This document shows, in pieces, positions 1 through 8,879 of a DNA stretch of 64,000 nucleotides. The notes beneath the pieces were generated by a model that worked only from the letters and a program-made list of their open reading frames with translations, searched no databases and had not been told where the DNA came from. Each line of letters begins with the position of its first letter. Position 1 is the stretch's first letter. The stretch lies in the NCBI RefSeq assembly GCF_014651635.1, contig NZ_BMXG01000003.1, forward strand, positions 165,957 to 229,956. The letters run 5' to 3'. The position numbers and the translations under genes are program-made. Source of the DNA: Cerasicoccus arenae. Lineage in GTDB: Bacteria; Verrucomicrobiota; Verrucomicrobiia; Opitutales; Cerasicoccaceae.

Positions 1-75
1 ATAATATTAAACCAATGTGGGTGCCGTCGGCTTTCGGAATGTAGCCTTCAGCCAGCGGCCTGATCTGGCTGAAAG

Positions 76-645
76 TCAGTTGAGCGAGGGGTCGTCGGGC
101 GCATCGGCCAGAAAGCCAAGTTCGGGCTGCAAGCGGTGCAGGTAGATTTTCCAAAGCTCTTCGCCAGTTGCCTTCTCTACGAGAGTTTCGGTGACAGGAC
201 TGACGAGCCAGGCGTTTTGCGCCAACTCATGTTCCATCTGACCTTGGGTCCAACCGGAGTAGCCGAGGAATGCGCGGATCTCGGCGTCTTCGTCGGCTAG
301 TTTTAGCTCACGCGCGGCTTCCTCACTCAGGCCAAAATGTAGCCGGAAAACGCGGGCTTCCTGCTCCCATCGCCAAGCGGCGAGGATTACTTGGTCCGTT
401 TGCACGGGTCCGCCTTCGTAGATGGGTACGTCGGACAGCGGGCTGTAGGTGAAATCGTCGTTCTTCTCGCCCAAAGTTACGCCGAGCGGGCGGTTGATGA
501 TCACTCCGAGCGCGCCATCGTCATCGGTGTGTGCAGATATCAGCACGACGGCGTGCTTGAAGTTCGGGTCGAGCAGCGAAGGATGAGAGATCAACAATTG
601 ACCGGATAGATCGGAAAAATCGTTATCTGAGTCGCTCATAACCAC
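76..645 (-). CDS. yqgE: YqgE/AlgH family protein (UPF0301)
   Basis: The 189-residue product has the family N-terminus (GQLLISHPSLLDPNF), followed by the conserved GALGVIINRPLG segment near residues 44-55 and a YEGGPVQTDQ motif near 76-85. These are the hallmarks of YqgE/AlgH cytosolic proteins of about 185 residues, so it looks full length. The biochemical role of the family is unsettled; AlgH was linked to regulation in Pseudomonas. Start: Met1, with an alternative Met two codons later. It is the last gene of a minus-strand run with the pseudopilin-like gene and the dCMP deaminase gene, about 56 bases after the former. Confident family call, no function inferred. Confidence 0.93.
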   Translation of the reverse strand: MVMSDSDNDFSDLSGQLLISHPSLLDPNFKHAVVLISAHTDDDGALGVIINRPLGVTLGEKNDDFTYSPLSDVPIYEGGPVQTDQVILAAWRWEQEARVFRLHFGLSEEAARELKLADEDAEIRAFLGYSGWTQGQMEHELAQNAWLVSPVTETLVEKATGEELWKIYLHRLQPELGFLADAPDDPSLN

Positions 646-701
646 GGTTTATCGTTACCTTTATCGGTTGTTGTTGGCTAGCGAAAAACAGCCCTGGGTT
701 G

Positions 702-1301
702 TTACCAATTGCCAATGTCGTCCTCACTGGGAACGCCATCAGGGCCCAACGACCAGACGTCGTAAGTTTCCTTGTTTTGCTGTCCGGGATAGAGGTAGCG
801 GTAGGTGTTGCCCCAAGGATCGATCAAGGTTTGTCGTACGTAGGGACCACGCCATTGGGGATGGTTTCGCAGGTTGGCAGAGAGGCTGGGGAGGTTCGGC
901 GGAAACTCACCCAACTGTGCGGCGTAGGTCATGATCGGTGCATTGATGTCTTCGCGGACAAATTCCTGAGCAATTATAATGCGCTCCGCCGTTTTGCCAG
1001 GGTCTGCTTTGGGGGCAGATTTAGCGGTTGGTGGCTCATAATCGGGCAGCATGGTTTCCAAGCCTTCGGCATGAACGTAGGGCACAGGTGTCAGGGCAAT
1101 ATTGGGTCCACGCTTGCTCACCTGCCAGACGCGCCCAGTGGCGGTGTCGAGCAGCACTTGGATATTACCCACGTCGGCGACCTGGAAGCGGCCAATCGGT
1201 GTGGCGTCATCACCAGATCCGAGTGCTGTCAGGTCATCGGCGGCGAATCCGGGGGTGGCTGCACAAAGAAGCGCTAGAAGAGGAATTAGGGAAAATTTCA
1301 T
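702..1301 (-). CDS. Secreted protein with type II secretion pseudopilin G C-terminal domain
   Basis: The 199-residue product starts with a cleavable signal peptide (about residues 1-20, ending in PGFA) and not with a prepilin leader and hydrophobic pilin helix. The C-terminal third reads as the GspG globular domain: DPWGNTYRYLYPG, then YDVWSLGPDGVPSEDDIGNW at the very C-terminus, which matches the canonical GspG ending and its calcium-site region. The middle (residues 25-85) looks like a small beta-rich domain, with a proline/lysine-rich linker at about 90-105. It begins 4 bases after the dCMP deaminase stop, so the two are probably co-transcribed. Seen: domain and signal peptide. Inferred: a soluble periplasmic protein that borrowed the pseudopilin fold. 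It cannot be a normal pilus subunit, because the N-terminal helix needed for assembly is missing. Confidence 0.82.
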   Translation of the reverse strand: MKFSLIPLLALLCAATPGFAADDLTALGSGDDATPIGRFQVADVGNIQVLLDTATGRVWQVSKRGPNIALTPVPYVHAEGLETMLPDYEPPTAKSAPKADPGKTAERIIIAQEFVREDINAPIMTYAAQLGEFPPNLPSLSANLRNHPQWRGPYVRQTLIDPWGNTYRYLYPGQQNKETYDVWSLGPDGVPSEDDIGNW

Positions 1302-1305
1302 CGGT

Positions 1306-1818
1306 TTAGAGTTTTATCACTTCGACCCCCGCCTCGATCATAAGCTCCATGGCAATGGGATCATTTTTATAATTGTGGCGAAATTTTATGCAGGCAATTC
1401 CTGCCGAGAGCAGGATTTTCGCGCAATTAATACAGGGGAAATGGGTCACGTAGGCCGTGGCTTTTTGTACGGAGATGCCACGTCGGGCGGCGTCGGCAAT
1501 GGCGTTTTGTTCGGCATGCACTGTGCCCTGCTCGTGGTCGTCCCGCACACGCGATTGGTGGGGGAGGCCTGGTAAAAAACCGTTGTAACCCGCCGCAATG
1601 ATGCGATTACGATGTTCTCCGCCCGAGACCAGAACCGCTCCCACGTGAAGGCGCTCGCAGGAGGAGCGGGAGGAAATGAGCAGCGCGGTGGCCATGAAAT
1701 ACTCGTCCCACGAGGGCCGATCACTGCTCACGCCAACGGCGGCCTCAATCCGATCCAGCAGGCGGCTGGTGTCAAGGTCGGCGGTGGGGTCAATCGGACT
1801 GGCTGGATTGAGGCACAT
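1306..1818 (-). CDS. Deoxycytidylate (dCMP) deaminase family protein
   Basis: Zinc-dependent cytidine/deoxycytidylate deaminase fold, 170 residues from the ATG at 1818. The catalytic HAEQNAIADAA box supplies the zinc His and proton-shuttling Glu, and PCINCAKIL supplies the two zinc cysteines. The product converts dCMP to dUMP in thymidylate supply; ComEB-like proteins share this architecture. An upstream start at 1872 would overlap the divergent rhomboid gene, and its extra 18 residues show no similarity to the family, so the ATG at 1818 is preferred. That leaves only about 30 bases between the two divergent starts, so their promoters must overlap coding sequence. It heads a minus-strand run with the pseudopilin-like gene and yqgE. 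Substrate (dCMP rather than another cytidine compound) is inferred from overall resemblance. Confidence 0.88.
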   Translation of the reverse strand: MCLNPASPIDPTADLDTSRLLDRIEAAVGVSSDRPSWDEYFMATALLISSRSSCERLHVGAVLVSGGEHRNRIIAAGYNGFLPGLPHQSRVRDDHEQGTVHAEQNAIADAARRGISVQKATAYVTHFPCINCAKILLSAGIACIKFRHNYKNDPIAMELMIEAGVEVIKL

Positions 1819-1850
1819 AGCAGGTGTCAGTTGAGTTGCCGTGCAGTTTG

Positions 1851-2831
1851 ATGCTTTCCACGGCGGTCGCAATAGATTTTCCTGTCAATCCCGTGGACGC
1901 GTCGCCCGACAATTTTGAGGAACCCTCCCCCCCCCCTCCGCCGGGGAAATTTGCCATCGGCCCCTACGCCAGCCCCAAGCGCGCAAAGGAACATGGTCTG
2001 GTTATCTTGGCCATGCGGCTTAGCTATGATTTGGTTCCAGGCGAAGAAGGCGGGTTTTATCTTTGGGTCGATGAGGGTGAGCGTGAGGCCATTTTTGAGC
2101 AGTTGGATAAGTATCGGCGGGAAAATAAAAACTGGCCACCACGTGTCTTTGCCGCCCTGCCCAATGACCAGCCCTCCTCGCCATTGACATTGCTCGCTTA
2201 CGCTCTCGTGCTGACCGCGTTTTTTGTCGCGCAAACGGAGTGGCCAAATTTTGAGAGGCAGGGCGTCAGCGTTAATCGATCAATTTTTAGCAGTGATCAG
2301 TGGCAATTGCCGATGACGGCACTGACTCTTCATGGAGGACTTGGGCATCTTGTTTCAAATATCGTTTCCGGGGTCTGTTTCGGTTTGCTGATCAATTGTA
2401 GATTTGGCGCTGGTTTGGCTTGGACCCTTTTTGTCCTCAGTGGCTATTTCGGTAACTTGTGCAACGCTTGGTTTTATTGGCCGGGGAGGCACGCTTCGCT
2501 AGGAGCGTCCACGGCGATTTTCGGCGCGCTTGGGATGTTGGTGGGTCATGCGCTGGCTAGCCAGTTTACCACTGCTGAGCTTATGAGCCTGAAACACCGG
2601 GCAATCCCCTTCGCGGCGGGCGTTATTATCCTCTTACTGACAGGATTTGGTGGTGGTAATACCGATGTGATGGCGCACGTTTTCGGGTTCGCAGTGGGCA
2701 TCCCATTGGGGGCAGTGGGCTTCTGGTTACTTAAGTGTTGGCCGGGGCTGGCTCGGTCTCGTGTGCTGTTGGCGGTGCCACTCGCGTTAATCGGTCTGGC
2801 TTGGGCGGTATCCTTAAGCATTGCTCGTTAA
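1851..2831 (+). CDS. Rhomboid family intramembrane serine protease
   Basis: The 326-residue product has a cytoplasmic N-terminal domain (about 110 residues) and a six-helix rhomboid core. The catalytic serine lies in GASTAIFG (about residue 220 from this ATG) and the catalytic histidine in AHVFGFAVG (about 276). The HLVSN segment of helix 2 carries the oxyanion-hole asparagine. Rhomboids cleave transmembrane substrates within the bilayer. The N-terminal domain resembles the small folded domain seen before many bacterial rhomboid cores but I cannot name it. A run of ten C bases (1927-1936) encodes a proline stretch near residue 27 and is a potential slippage site. ATG 1851 was chosen over 1824 because the earlier start runs into the divergent deaminase gene. 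The substrate is unknown. Confidence 0.9.
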   Translation: MLSTAVAIDFPVNPVDASPDNFEEPSPPPPPGKFAIGPYASPKRAKEHGLVILAMRLSYDLVPGEEGGFYLWVDEGEREAIFEQLDKYRRENKNWPPRVFAALPNDQPSSPLTLLAYALVLTAFFVAQTEWPNFERQGVSVNRSIFSSDQWQLPMTALTLHGGLGHLVSNIVSGVCFGLLINCRFGAGLAWTLFVLSGYFGNLCNAWFYWPGRHASLGASTAIFGALGMLVGHALASQFTTAELMSLKHRAIPFAAGVIILLLTGFGGGNTDVMAHVFGFAVGIPLGAVGFWLLKCWPGLARSRVLLAVPLALIGLAWAVSLSIAR

Positions 2832-2880
2832 TCGCATTTCGCGGCTTGCCAAAGGGCCGCTGCTGGGCCTTTTTCACTGC

Positions 2881-4027
2881 ATGCAAATCGAAGCCGAAAC
2901 CCGTTCTCAGATCGAAGAAATTACCCGTCGCGCGGGCCATTTGTGGAGGTATCTTTGACGTCGCGGCCAAGCAAACCCGTATTTCCGAACTCGAAGAAAA
3001 GATGAGCTCGGCTGGCTTCTGGGATGACCAGAAGGCCGCTCAGGTTGTCATTGCCGAGAGCAACCAGTGCAAGCAGATCATTGAGCCGCTTGTTAAGTTT
3101 AAGCCCAAGGTGGACGACCTGAATGCGCTCATTGAGCTTGTTGAGGAAGCTGAAGAGGCCGATGGAGCGGAATATCTTACCGAGCTTACTCGGATGACCG
3201 CAGAACTTTACGAGAAGGTGGACGAGCTGGAAATCCAGTCGTTCCTCTCGGGGCCGATGGACCACAACAACGCCATCCTGTCCATCCAGGCAGGTGCCGG
3301 TGGCACCGAAAGCTGCGACTGGGCGGACATGCTTTACCGCATGTACACGCGCTGGGCCGAGCGCCGTGGGTTCAAAATCGAAGTCTTAGACCTGCAACAG
3401 GGTGAAGAAGCTGGTATCTCCGGTGCGAGCTTGCGCCTGGAGGGGCCGAATGCTTATGGCTACGCTAAGGCAGAACGCGGCGTCCACCGCCTCGTCCGCA
3501 TCAGCCCATTTGACTCCAATAGCCGCCGCCACACCTCGTTTTGTGCGGTGGACGTGGTGGCCGAAGTCAGCGACGACATCGACCTGGAAATCAAGCCGGA
3601 CGAAATTCGCATCGACTTGCAACGCGCCAGCGGTGCCGGTGGCCAGCACGTTAACAAAACGGAGTCCGCTGTTCGCTTGACTCACTTGGCCACCAACATC
3701 GTTGTCTATTGCCAGAGCCAACGCTCCCAGCATAAGAACAAGGATCAGGCCATGCGACAGCTCAAGTCCAAGCTCTACGAGCTCAAGCTCGATGAGAAGC
3801 GGCAGGAAATGGAAAAATTCTACGGCGAAAAAGGCCAGATCGGCTGGGGAAACCAGATCCGCAGTTACGTTTTTCAGCCCTATCAGATGGTCAAAGACCT
3901 GCGCACTGGCGTGGAAACAGGCAACGTGCAAGCCGTCATGGATGGCGACCTTGACGCCTTCGTCAACGGCTGGCTCCGCGCCGGCTGCCCGCGCCAACGC
4001 AACAAGGACGTGCAGATCGAGGACTAG
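2881..4027 (+). CDS. prfB: Peptide chain release factor 2, with programmed +1 frameshift
   Basis: RF2 terminates translation at UGA and UAA. The zero frame begins at ATG 2881, runs 25 codons and stops at TGA 2956-2958; the ribosome shifts +1 after CTT (2953-2955) and continues with GAC at 2957. The joined product (2881-2955 plus 2957-4027) is about 381 residues. Landmarks: SPF tripeptide of the stop-codon reading domain within RISPFDSN, and the catalytic GGQ loop in [11 protein letters not shown] single open frame from 2735 exists upstream, but its first 74 residues bear no relation to RF2 and overlap the rhomboid gene. The frameshift makes RF2 autoregulatory: low RF2 slows reading of the UGA and favours the shift. 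The gene ends by overlapping a convergent gene fragment. Confidence 0.97.
2944..2959 (+). promoter_or_regulatory. RF2 programmed +1 frameshift site
   Basis: The sequence GGAGGTATCTTTGAC holds every known element: an internal Shine-Dalgarno-like GGAGG, a 3-base spacer TAT, the slippery CTT codon, and an in-frame UGA followed by C, which is the weakest termination context. Spacing from the Shine-Dalgarno element to the slippery codon matches that of Escherichia coli prfB. It lies after codon 25 of the zero frame, the usual place. Directly visible in sequence; the mechanism is established for the family. Confidence 0.96.
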
Positions 4028-4254
4028 GCCGCTACAGATACCATCCAGTCGATGCCGAACTGGTCCTTGAGCATCCCGAAGCAGGGTGACCAGAAGGTCT
4101 TGCCAAGTGGCATCTCCACCTTGCCGCCATCTTGGAGCAGGGCGTTGAAGCATTGGGCGACCTCGGCTTCCGTGGGGAGTGAGATCGAGAGGGAAAAGCC
4201 TGCAAATTTCGCCCCGACCTCGCAACCGTCTGAGGCTTCTTCCGTCCTGTTCAC
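4024..4254 (-). pseudogene. VOC/PhnB-like (glyoxalase superfamily) gene, C-terminal remnant
   Basis: The 76-residue reading frame matches only the second half of PhnB-type VOC proteins, which are normally about 140 residues: FSLSISLPTEAEVAQCFNAL, then GGKVEMPLGKTFW, then FGMLKDQFGIDWMV. The first beta-alpha-beta-beta-beta half is missing; upstream on this strand (4255-4310) there is no continuation in any frame. It is convergent with prfB and their stop codons overlap, while the kinase gene starts just beyond its 5' end. I read this as a decayed gene that lost its 5' half, perhaps when the kinase gene arrived. A functional half-domain dimer cannot be excluded, but the metal ligands of the first half would be absent. 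Confidence 0.72.
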
Positions 4255-4310
4255 TTTTAATGGGGCTAATCCGCTAGTGTTGAAAGAAGTTATTAGGGCA
4301 TTGAACCTAG

Positions 4311-6527
4311 ATGGATTGTAGTATTGGCTTAGATCAATCTATACCATTTAGCATGGCATCACGAATTTGGGGCACAGATAATTTCTGCCGAGTCATCGTA
4401 TTTATACTGGGCTTGGGGGCTGTGTTTTTGATGAGTGCCATCACTGCTCTAGCTGATGATTCGGACTTGCCCACGCACAAGCATGAATCAATCAAGGTTC
4501 AGTTGAAATGGCGCCATCAGTTTCAATTTGCGGGTTTCTACACTGCGCTTGAAAAGGGCTACTACGACGATGTCGGCTTGGATGTTGAATTGATTGAGGG
4601 AGGGCCTGAAATTAATCCAGAGGAAGTCGTGCTGATGGGCGATGCTGATTTTGGTGTTGGCACGCCGGAGGTTCTTCTTTCCTTTGCCGCGGGTAAACCA
4701 ATCGTTGTTTTAGGGGTGATTTTTCAGCATTCGCCTTACTCATTTCTCGTAACCAATGAATCCGGCATTGATGATATCAATGATCTCGTTGGTCGCAGTG
4801 TGATGATAGAGACGCAGGCAAGTGAACTTTATGCCTATCTAAAACGTGAGAAGGTGCCCACTGAGATGTTAACCATCCTGCCGCATACACAATCGGTGGA
4901 TGACCTCGTTAGCGGCAAAGTGGGGGCGATTTCGGCCTACTCATCCACAGAGCCTTATTTTTTAGAGGCGGTTGGCGTGCCTTATAAAGTTTTTAATCCA
5001 CGTTCCAGTGGGATCGATTTTTACGGTGACTGCATCTTCACCACGGAGCATTTGCTCAATGAGAACCCTGATTTGGTGAAGCGATTCTATTCGGCGACGA
5101 TCAAGGGCTGGGAATACGCGATGGATCATCCGGAGGAGGCGATTGATTTGATTTTGGAAGAGTGGCCCACTCAATCGAGCCGAGAGGCATTAAGGTTTGA
5201 GTCGGAGAAAATGGAAGAGCTGATGCATACCGAGCTGATTCCCATTGGGTATATGTATGCGGGGCGGTGGGAGCACATTCGTGATACCTACATTGAGTTG
5301 GGTATGCTTGATGAAGCCATCTCCCTCGACGGCTTTCTCTATGATGCCGATCCTCATCCGGACACGAAAGGGCTTTACTGGTTGCTTGGGGGGACACTTT
5401 TAACAGCCGGTATTGCATTGGTCATTTTATTCCCGATTTGGAAACTGAATAAGCGCCTGCGCAAGGAGGTCGTCGAGCATCAGCGGACGGCGGCTTTGCT
5501 CATTGAAGCCAAGGAGCAGGCCGAAAAAGCAAATCAGGCCAAACGGCAGTTTGTGGCGCAAGTCAGCCATGATTTACGCACGCCGCTCAATTGCATTCTC
5601 GGTTTTTCTGAGCTCATGCATGATGATGAGAAAGACATTGAGCGCCGCAGTTATTTGTCTTCGATTAATTCGGCTGGTAAGGGGCTACTTTCGCTCGTGG
5701 ATGAATTGCTTCACATCGATCGGATTGAATCCGGCAGGGTCGAACTCGACAGTATTGATTTCATTATCGATGATGTACTGGACTCGCTGGTCGAACTACT
5801 GTCTCCCACCGCCGAGAGTAAGGGGGTCGAATTGGTTACCTGCGTCGAAAAACCGTTTCAGGGAAACATGGTTGGGGATGCAGAGAAGCTTCGTCAGATC
5901 CTTTTGAACCTGGTGGGCAATGCGATTAAGTTTACCGAAGCGGGATATGTCTCAATTCGTATCGAACAGGGGGCTCCCGGTTGGGCCAATATACGCATTG
6001 CGGACTCGGGCCCAGGCATTCCAAGCGATATTATTGGCGGCATTTTCGAGCCATTTGTGCGCGCAAATAATATCCGGCATAAAGATGGTTGTGGCTTGGG
6101 CTTAACGATTGTTCATCGCTTGGCTATTGCGATGGGAGGGACGATTACGGCGGATAATACAGATCAGGGCGCGGTTTTTGTCCTATCGCTTCCAATGGCT
6201 GTGGACTCGCCAAAAAGCCTGTCCGATTTGTCACCATTCAGGGACTTTCAAGGAATGGAGGTGGCGGTTGCTCTAGGTGAGAATGTTCGTGCGGAGTCAG
6301 CCATTGCAAATCTCTTAAGCCTTGGGGCCAACGTGAGCAACTTCAGCGAAAACCCCAACGCGTTGATTGATTGTCAGATTTTGATCACCGACAAAGACCA
6401 TCAAGGTAAGGCTGCGATTGATCAATTTTTAAAGCAGAAAAAGCCGGTTGTATTGATAATCCGGAATCATCCAATGATGACCCGCCGGTTTCTTGCGCGT
6501 TACATACTCGAAGCTGGATGCAACTGA
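4311..6527 (+). CDS. Membrane histidine kinase with NMT1/THI5-like periplasmic sensor
   Basis: The 738-residue product has, in order: a signal/TM segment (about 25-48); a periplasmic NMT1/THI5-like substrate-binding domain (about 60-345) beginning VQLKWRHQFQFAGFYTALEK; one TM helix (about 353-375); a HisKA domain with the phosphoacceptor His in VSHDLRTPLN (about 420); and a HATPase_c domain with NLVGNAIKFTEAG (N box), DSGPGIP (G1) and GCGLGLTIV (G2). The last 100 residues resemble a receiver domain but lack its acidic pocket and phosphoacceptor Asp. The binding domain is related to pyrimidine/thiamine-precursor binding proteins, so a small heterocyclic ligand is plausible but unproven. No cognate response regulator is adjacent. 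Start may be 4311 or ATG 4353. An 11-base C run (6536-6546) follows the stop. Confidence 0.9.
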   Translation: MDCSIGLDQSIPFSMASRIWGTDNFCRVIVFILGLGAVFLMSAITALADDSDLPTHKHESIKVQLKWRHQFQFAGFYTALEKGYYDDVGLDVELIEGGPEINPEEVVLMGDADFGVGTPEVLLSFAAGKPIVVLGVIFQHSPYSFLVTNESGIDDINDLVGRSVMIETQASELYAYLKREKVPTEMLTILPHTQSVDDLVSGKVGAISAYSSTEPYFLEAVGVPYKVFNPRSSGIDFYGDCIFTTEHLLNENPDLVKRFYSATIKGWEYAMDHPEEAIDLILEEWPTQSSREALRFESEKMEELMHTELIPIGYMYAGRWEHIRDTYIELGMLDEAISLDGFLYDADPHPDTKGLYWLLGGTLLTAGIALVILFPIWKLNKRLRKEVVEHQRTAALLIEAKEQAEKANQAKRQFVAQVSHDLRTPLNCILGFSELMHDDEKDIERRSYLSSINSAGKGLLSLVDELLHIDRIESGRVELDSIDFIIDDVLDSLVELLSPTAESKGVELVTCVEKPFQGNMVGDAEKLRQILLNLVGNAIKFTEAGYVSIRIEQGAPGWANIRIADSGPGIPSDIIGGIFEPFVRANNIRHKDGCGLGLTIVHRLAIAMGGTITADNTDQGAVFVLSLPMAVDSPKSLSDLSPFRDFQGMEVAVALGENVRAESAIANLLSLGANVSNFSENPNALIDCQILITDKDHQGKAAIDQFLKQKKPVVLIIRNHPMMTRRFLARYILEAGCN

Positions 6528-6645
6528 CGGATTTGCCCCCCCCCCCTCAACGAAACCAGATCTGAAAATTGAGTCCCCAGCTGATTCGTTACGGACGCAA
6601 TCGCCGTGATTGACTTCAGGCCCGCGCCACAACGTAATAGGCGGA

Positions 6646-7653
6646 ATGTTTGTCGACGAAGTCAAAGTTAAGCTTAAAGCGGGAGATGGTGGTAATGGTT
6701 GCCTGAGCTTCCGCCGTGAGAAGTATGAACCTCGGGGTGGCCCCAACGGGGGGAACGGTGGGCGCGGCGGCGATGTTGTGCTCGTGGGGGACGAAAACAC
6801 CACGGACTTGGTTGATTACAAGTTTATGCCACACGCCACTGCTCAGAATGGTGAGCCCGGACGGGGTGCCGACCAACATGGGGCTTCGGGTGACGATAAA
6901 CGCCTGCGCCTCCCCTTGGGCGTGCAAGTCTATGACACTATTAGTGGTCAGATGGTCTGCGAGTTGCTCGAACACGGCCAGGAGATCATTTTGCTCAATG
7001 GAGGACGCGGCGGTCTGGGCAATCAGGTCTTTAAGTCATCCGTTAATCAGGCTCCACGCAAAATCACACCCGGTAAGCCTGGAGAAGAGGGTGAATATCG
7101 CCTAGAACTCAAAACCATCGCTGATTGCGGCTTGGTCGGCTTTCCCAATGCAGGCAAATCGTCCATCATGGGCCTGATGACCAAGAATCACCCGAAGATT
7201 GGCCATTATGCTTTTACCACGCTCCAGCCGAGTGTTGGCGTGCTTGAGTTCCCAGAGACTTACGAGCGTCTGACGATTGCGGACATTCCGGGTCTTATTG
7301 AAGGCGCGCATGAAAATAAAGGCCTCGGGCATCGGTTTCTCCGTCACATTGAGCGCTGCCGGATGCTCCTGTTCATGATAGACATGGCCGGAGAAGAAAA
7401 CCGTGATCCGCTTGAGGATTATGCCATGCTTTGCAATGAGCTAGAGCTTTACCAAGAAGACCTCAAGGATCGCGCCCGCATCATTATCGCCAACAAAATA
7501 GACGAGCAGCCTGCCGCAGGAGACAACTTGAAACGCTTTCGCGCTGCCCACCCAGACCTTAAGGTTATTCCGATTTCCTGTCTGAGCGAAGAAGGCGTCT
7601 CAGAGCTGCGCGATGCACTCTACAACGCAATTATCAGCTCGGCTGCGGAGTAA
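6646..7653 (+). CDS. obgE: GTPase Obg/CgtA
   Basis: The 335-residue product begins MFVDEVKVKLKAGDGGNG, the invariant start of the glycine-rich Obg domain (residues 1-158), followed by the GTPase domain: P-loop GFPNAGKSS (about 165-173), DIPGLIEGA (G3), NKID (G4) and the SCLSEEG region (G5). Obg GTPases act in large-subunit ribosome maturation and stress control. A TTG start at 6610 would add 12 residues outside the family consensus, so ATG 6646 is chosen; the GGCGGA just before it could act as a ribosome site. No C-terminal OCT extension is present. It stands alone between the kinase gene and trpD. Confidence 0.97.
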   Translation: MFVDEVKVKLKAGDGGNGCLSFRREKYEPRGGPNGGNGGRGGDVVLVGDENTTDLVDYKFMPHATAQNGEPGRGADQHGASGDDKRLRLPLGVQVYDTISGQMVCELLEHGQEIILLNGGRGGLGNQVFKSSVNQAPRKITPGKPGEEGEYRLELKTIADCGLVGFPNAGKSSIMGLMTKNHPKIGHYAFTTLQPSVGVLEFPETYERLTIADIPGLIEGAHENKGLGHRFLRHIERCRMLLFMIDMAGEENRDPLEDYAMLCNELELYQEDLKDRARIIIANKIDEQPAAGDNLKRFRAAHPDLKVIPISCLSEEGVSELRDALYNAIISSAAE

Positions 7654-7802
7654 GATCCCATGTTGAACAGAGACGTGCCTCGTAGCCATAATTTTGAGAA
7701 ATGAACGTCGCGGACATTCAACTGAGGATGCTCCTGTCGCGCTTCTAGGGGATTTTTGGCTTGTGGCCGGTTGCGGCAAGACGATAACTCTTTTTCATCT
7801 GT

Positions 7803-8879
7803 ATGTCTGATGCGATCTTAACCGACCTAACCGTTCTTGCGACTTCAAGCGAAGGATTGTCTGCGTCAGACGCCCATCAAGCGGCTCATCAGCTGGCTTC
7901 GCCCAAAGTGGGAGCCGAAGCTAAGGCAGCGCTACTCACCGCAATGAATGAACGCGGGGAAACGTCCGTCGAGCTGGCAGCCTTTGCCGCAGCCTTCCGC
8001 GATTTGGCCCGTGACCCTGGTCTAGGTAGTATGGCTGAGCGGGCGATTGACATCGTAGGCACGGGTGGGGACAAGTCCGGCAGCTTTAATATTTCGACGA
8101 CATCGGCCTTCGTTGTAGCGGCCGCAGGGGTGACCGTCCTCAAGCATGGCAACCGATCCATCACCTCCAACTGTGGCAGTGCGGACTTGCTTGCGGTGCT
8201 GGGGGTGGATCTAGAGGCGACGTTGCCAACCATCCGTCATTCGGCAGAGGAACTTAATTTCGCGTTCTTTTTTGCCCCTGCATTTCACCCAGCGTTCAAG
8301 GAGATCATGCCTGTGCGCAAGGCGTTGGCAGAAACGGGTCGTCGCACGATTTTCAACCTGCTGGGGCCATTAATTAACCCCGCTCGCCCTGCGCATCAAC
8401 TGCTCGGCGTCTATCCGGCAAGATGGGTGGAACCTGTCGCCCATGCTCTGGACGCAGTAGGCTTGAAGAGCGGGCTGGTGGTCCATTGTGATCTGGGTGA
8501 AGGCGCTGGAATGGACGAATTTTCGACAGCAGGCGTGAATCTAGCGGCAGGCGCTGGTCGCTTGGGCCCAGATGGAGAAGGCGTTCGTTGGACGGGGGAG
8601 GCCCCGTTGCCTCTAGCGAAGCTTGGCCTAGAGCCTGCGCCAATGAGTGATCTGAAGGGCGGGGATCTTAACCAAAACCTAGCCATCCTAGAAAAACTGA
8701 TGGCTGGCAAAGCACCTAAGGGCTTGGAAGACACTGTTAGCTTAAATGCTGGCGCTGCGCTTTGGGTGGCTGGGCGTTGTAGCACCTTGGAAGAAGGCCT
8801 CGAGGTGGCGCGGGAGATTATGGTCGGCGGTGCCTTACGCCGCTGGCTTACACAGCTCAGGGAGTTTTACGCGGGATGA
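7803..8879 (+). CDS. trpD: Anthranilate phosphoribosyltransferase
   Basis: The enzyme transfers phosphoribose from PRPP to anthranilate, the second step of tryptophan synthesis. The 358-residue product shows the PRPP/Mg site GTGGDKSGSFNIST (about 82-95), KHGNRSITSNCGSAD, LLGPLINPARPAHQLLGVY (about 180-200) and the acidic GMDEFS motif (about 235). Length is typical. No other trp gene is in the window. It overlaps the next gene by four bases (ATGA), so translation of trpD and glmM is probably coupled, an unusual pairing of amino-acid and cell-wall precursor synthesis. About 150 bases upstream, after obgE, hold no clear gene. Confidence 0.96.
   Translation: MSDAILTDLTVLATSSEGLSASDAHQAAHQLASPKVGAEAKAALLTAMNERGETSVELAAFAAAFRDLARDPGLGSMAERAIDIVGTGGDKSGSFNISTTSAFVVAAAGVTVLKHGNRSITSNCGSADLLAVLGVDLEATLPTIRHSAEELNFAFFFAPAFHPAFKEIMPVRKALAETGRRTIFNLLGPLINPARPAHQLLGVYPARWVEPVAHALDAVGLKSGLVVHCDLGEGAGMDEFSTAGVNLAAGAGRLGPDGEGVRWTGEAPLPLAKLGLEPAPMSDLKGGDLNQNLAILEKLMAGKAPKGLEDTVSLNAGAALWVAGRCSTLEEGLEVAREIMVGGALRRWLTQLREFYAG

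Noticed and set aside
1..75. Possible coding end on the minus strand (reading LAEGYIPKADGTHIGLIL)
   Set aside because: The frame is open and looks coding-like but has no clear start and is cut by the window edge, so no gene is claimed.
2735..2956. Upstream in-frame extension of the prfB frame
   Set aside because: The 74 residues are not RF2-like and overlap rhomboid coding sequence; the true N-terminus comes from ATG 2881 through the +1 frameshift.
3386..4225. 279-codon antisense open frame across prfB
   Set aside because: Lies wholly opposite a strongly conserved gene; translation shows no signal, domain or sensible composition.
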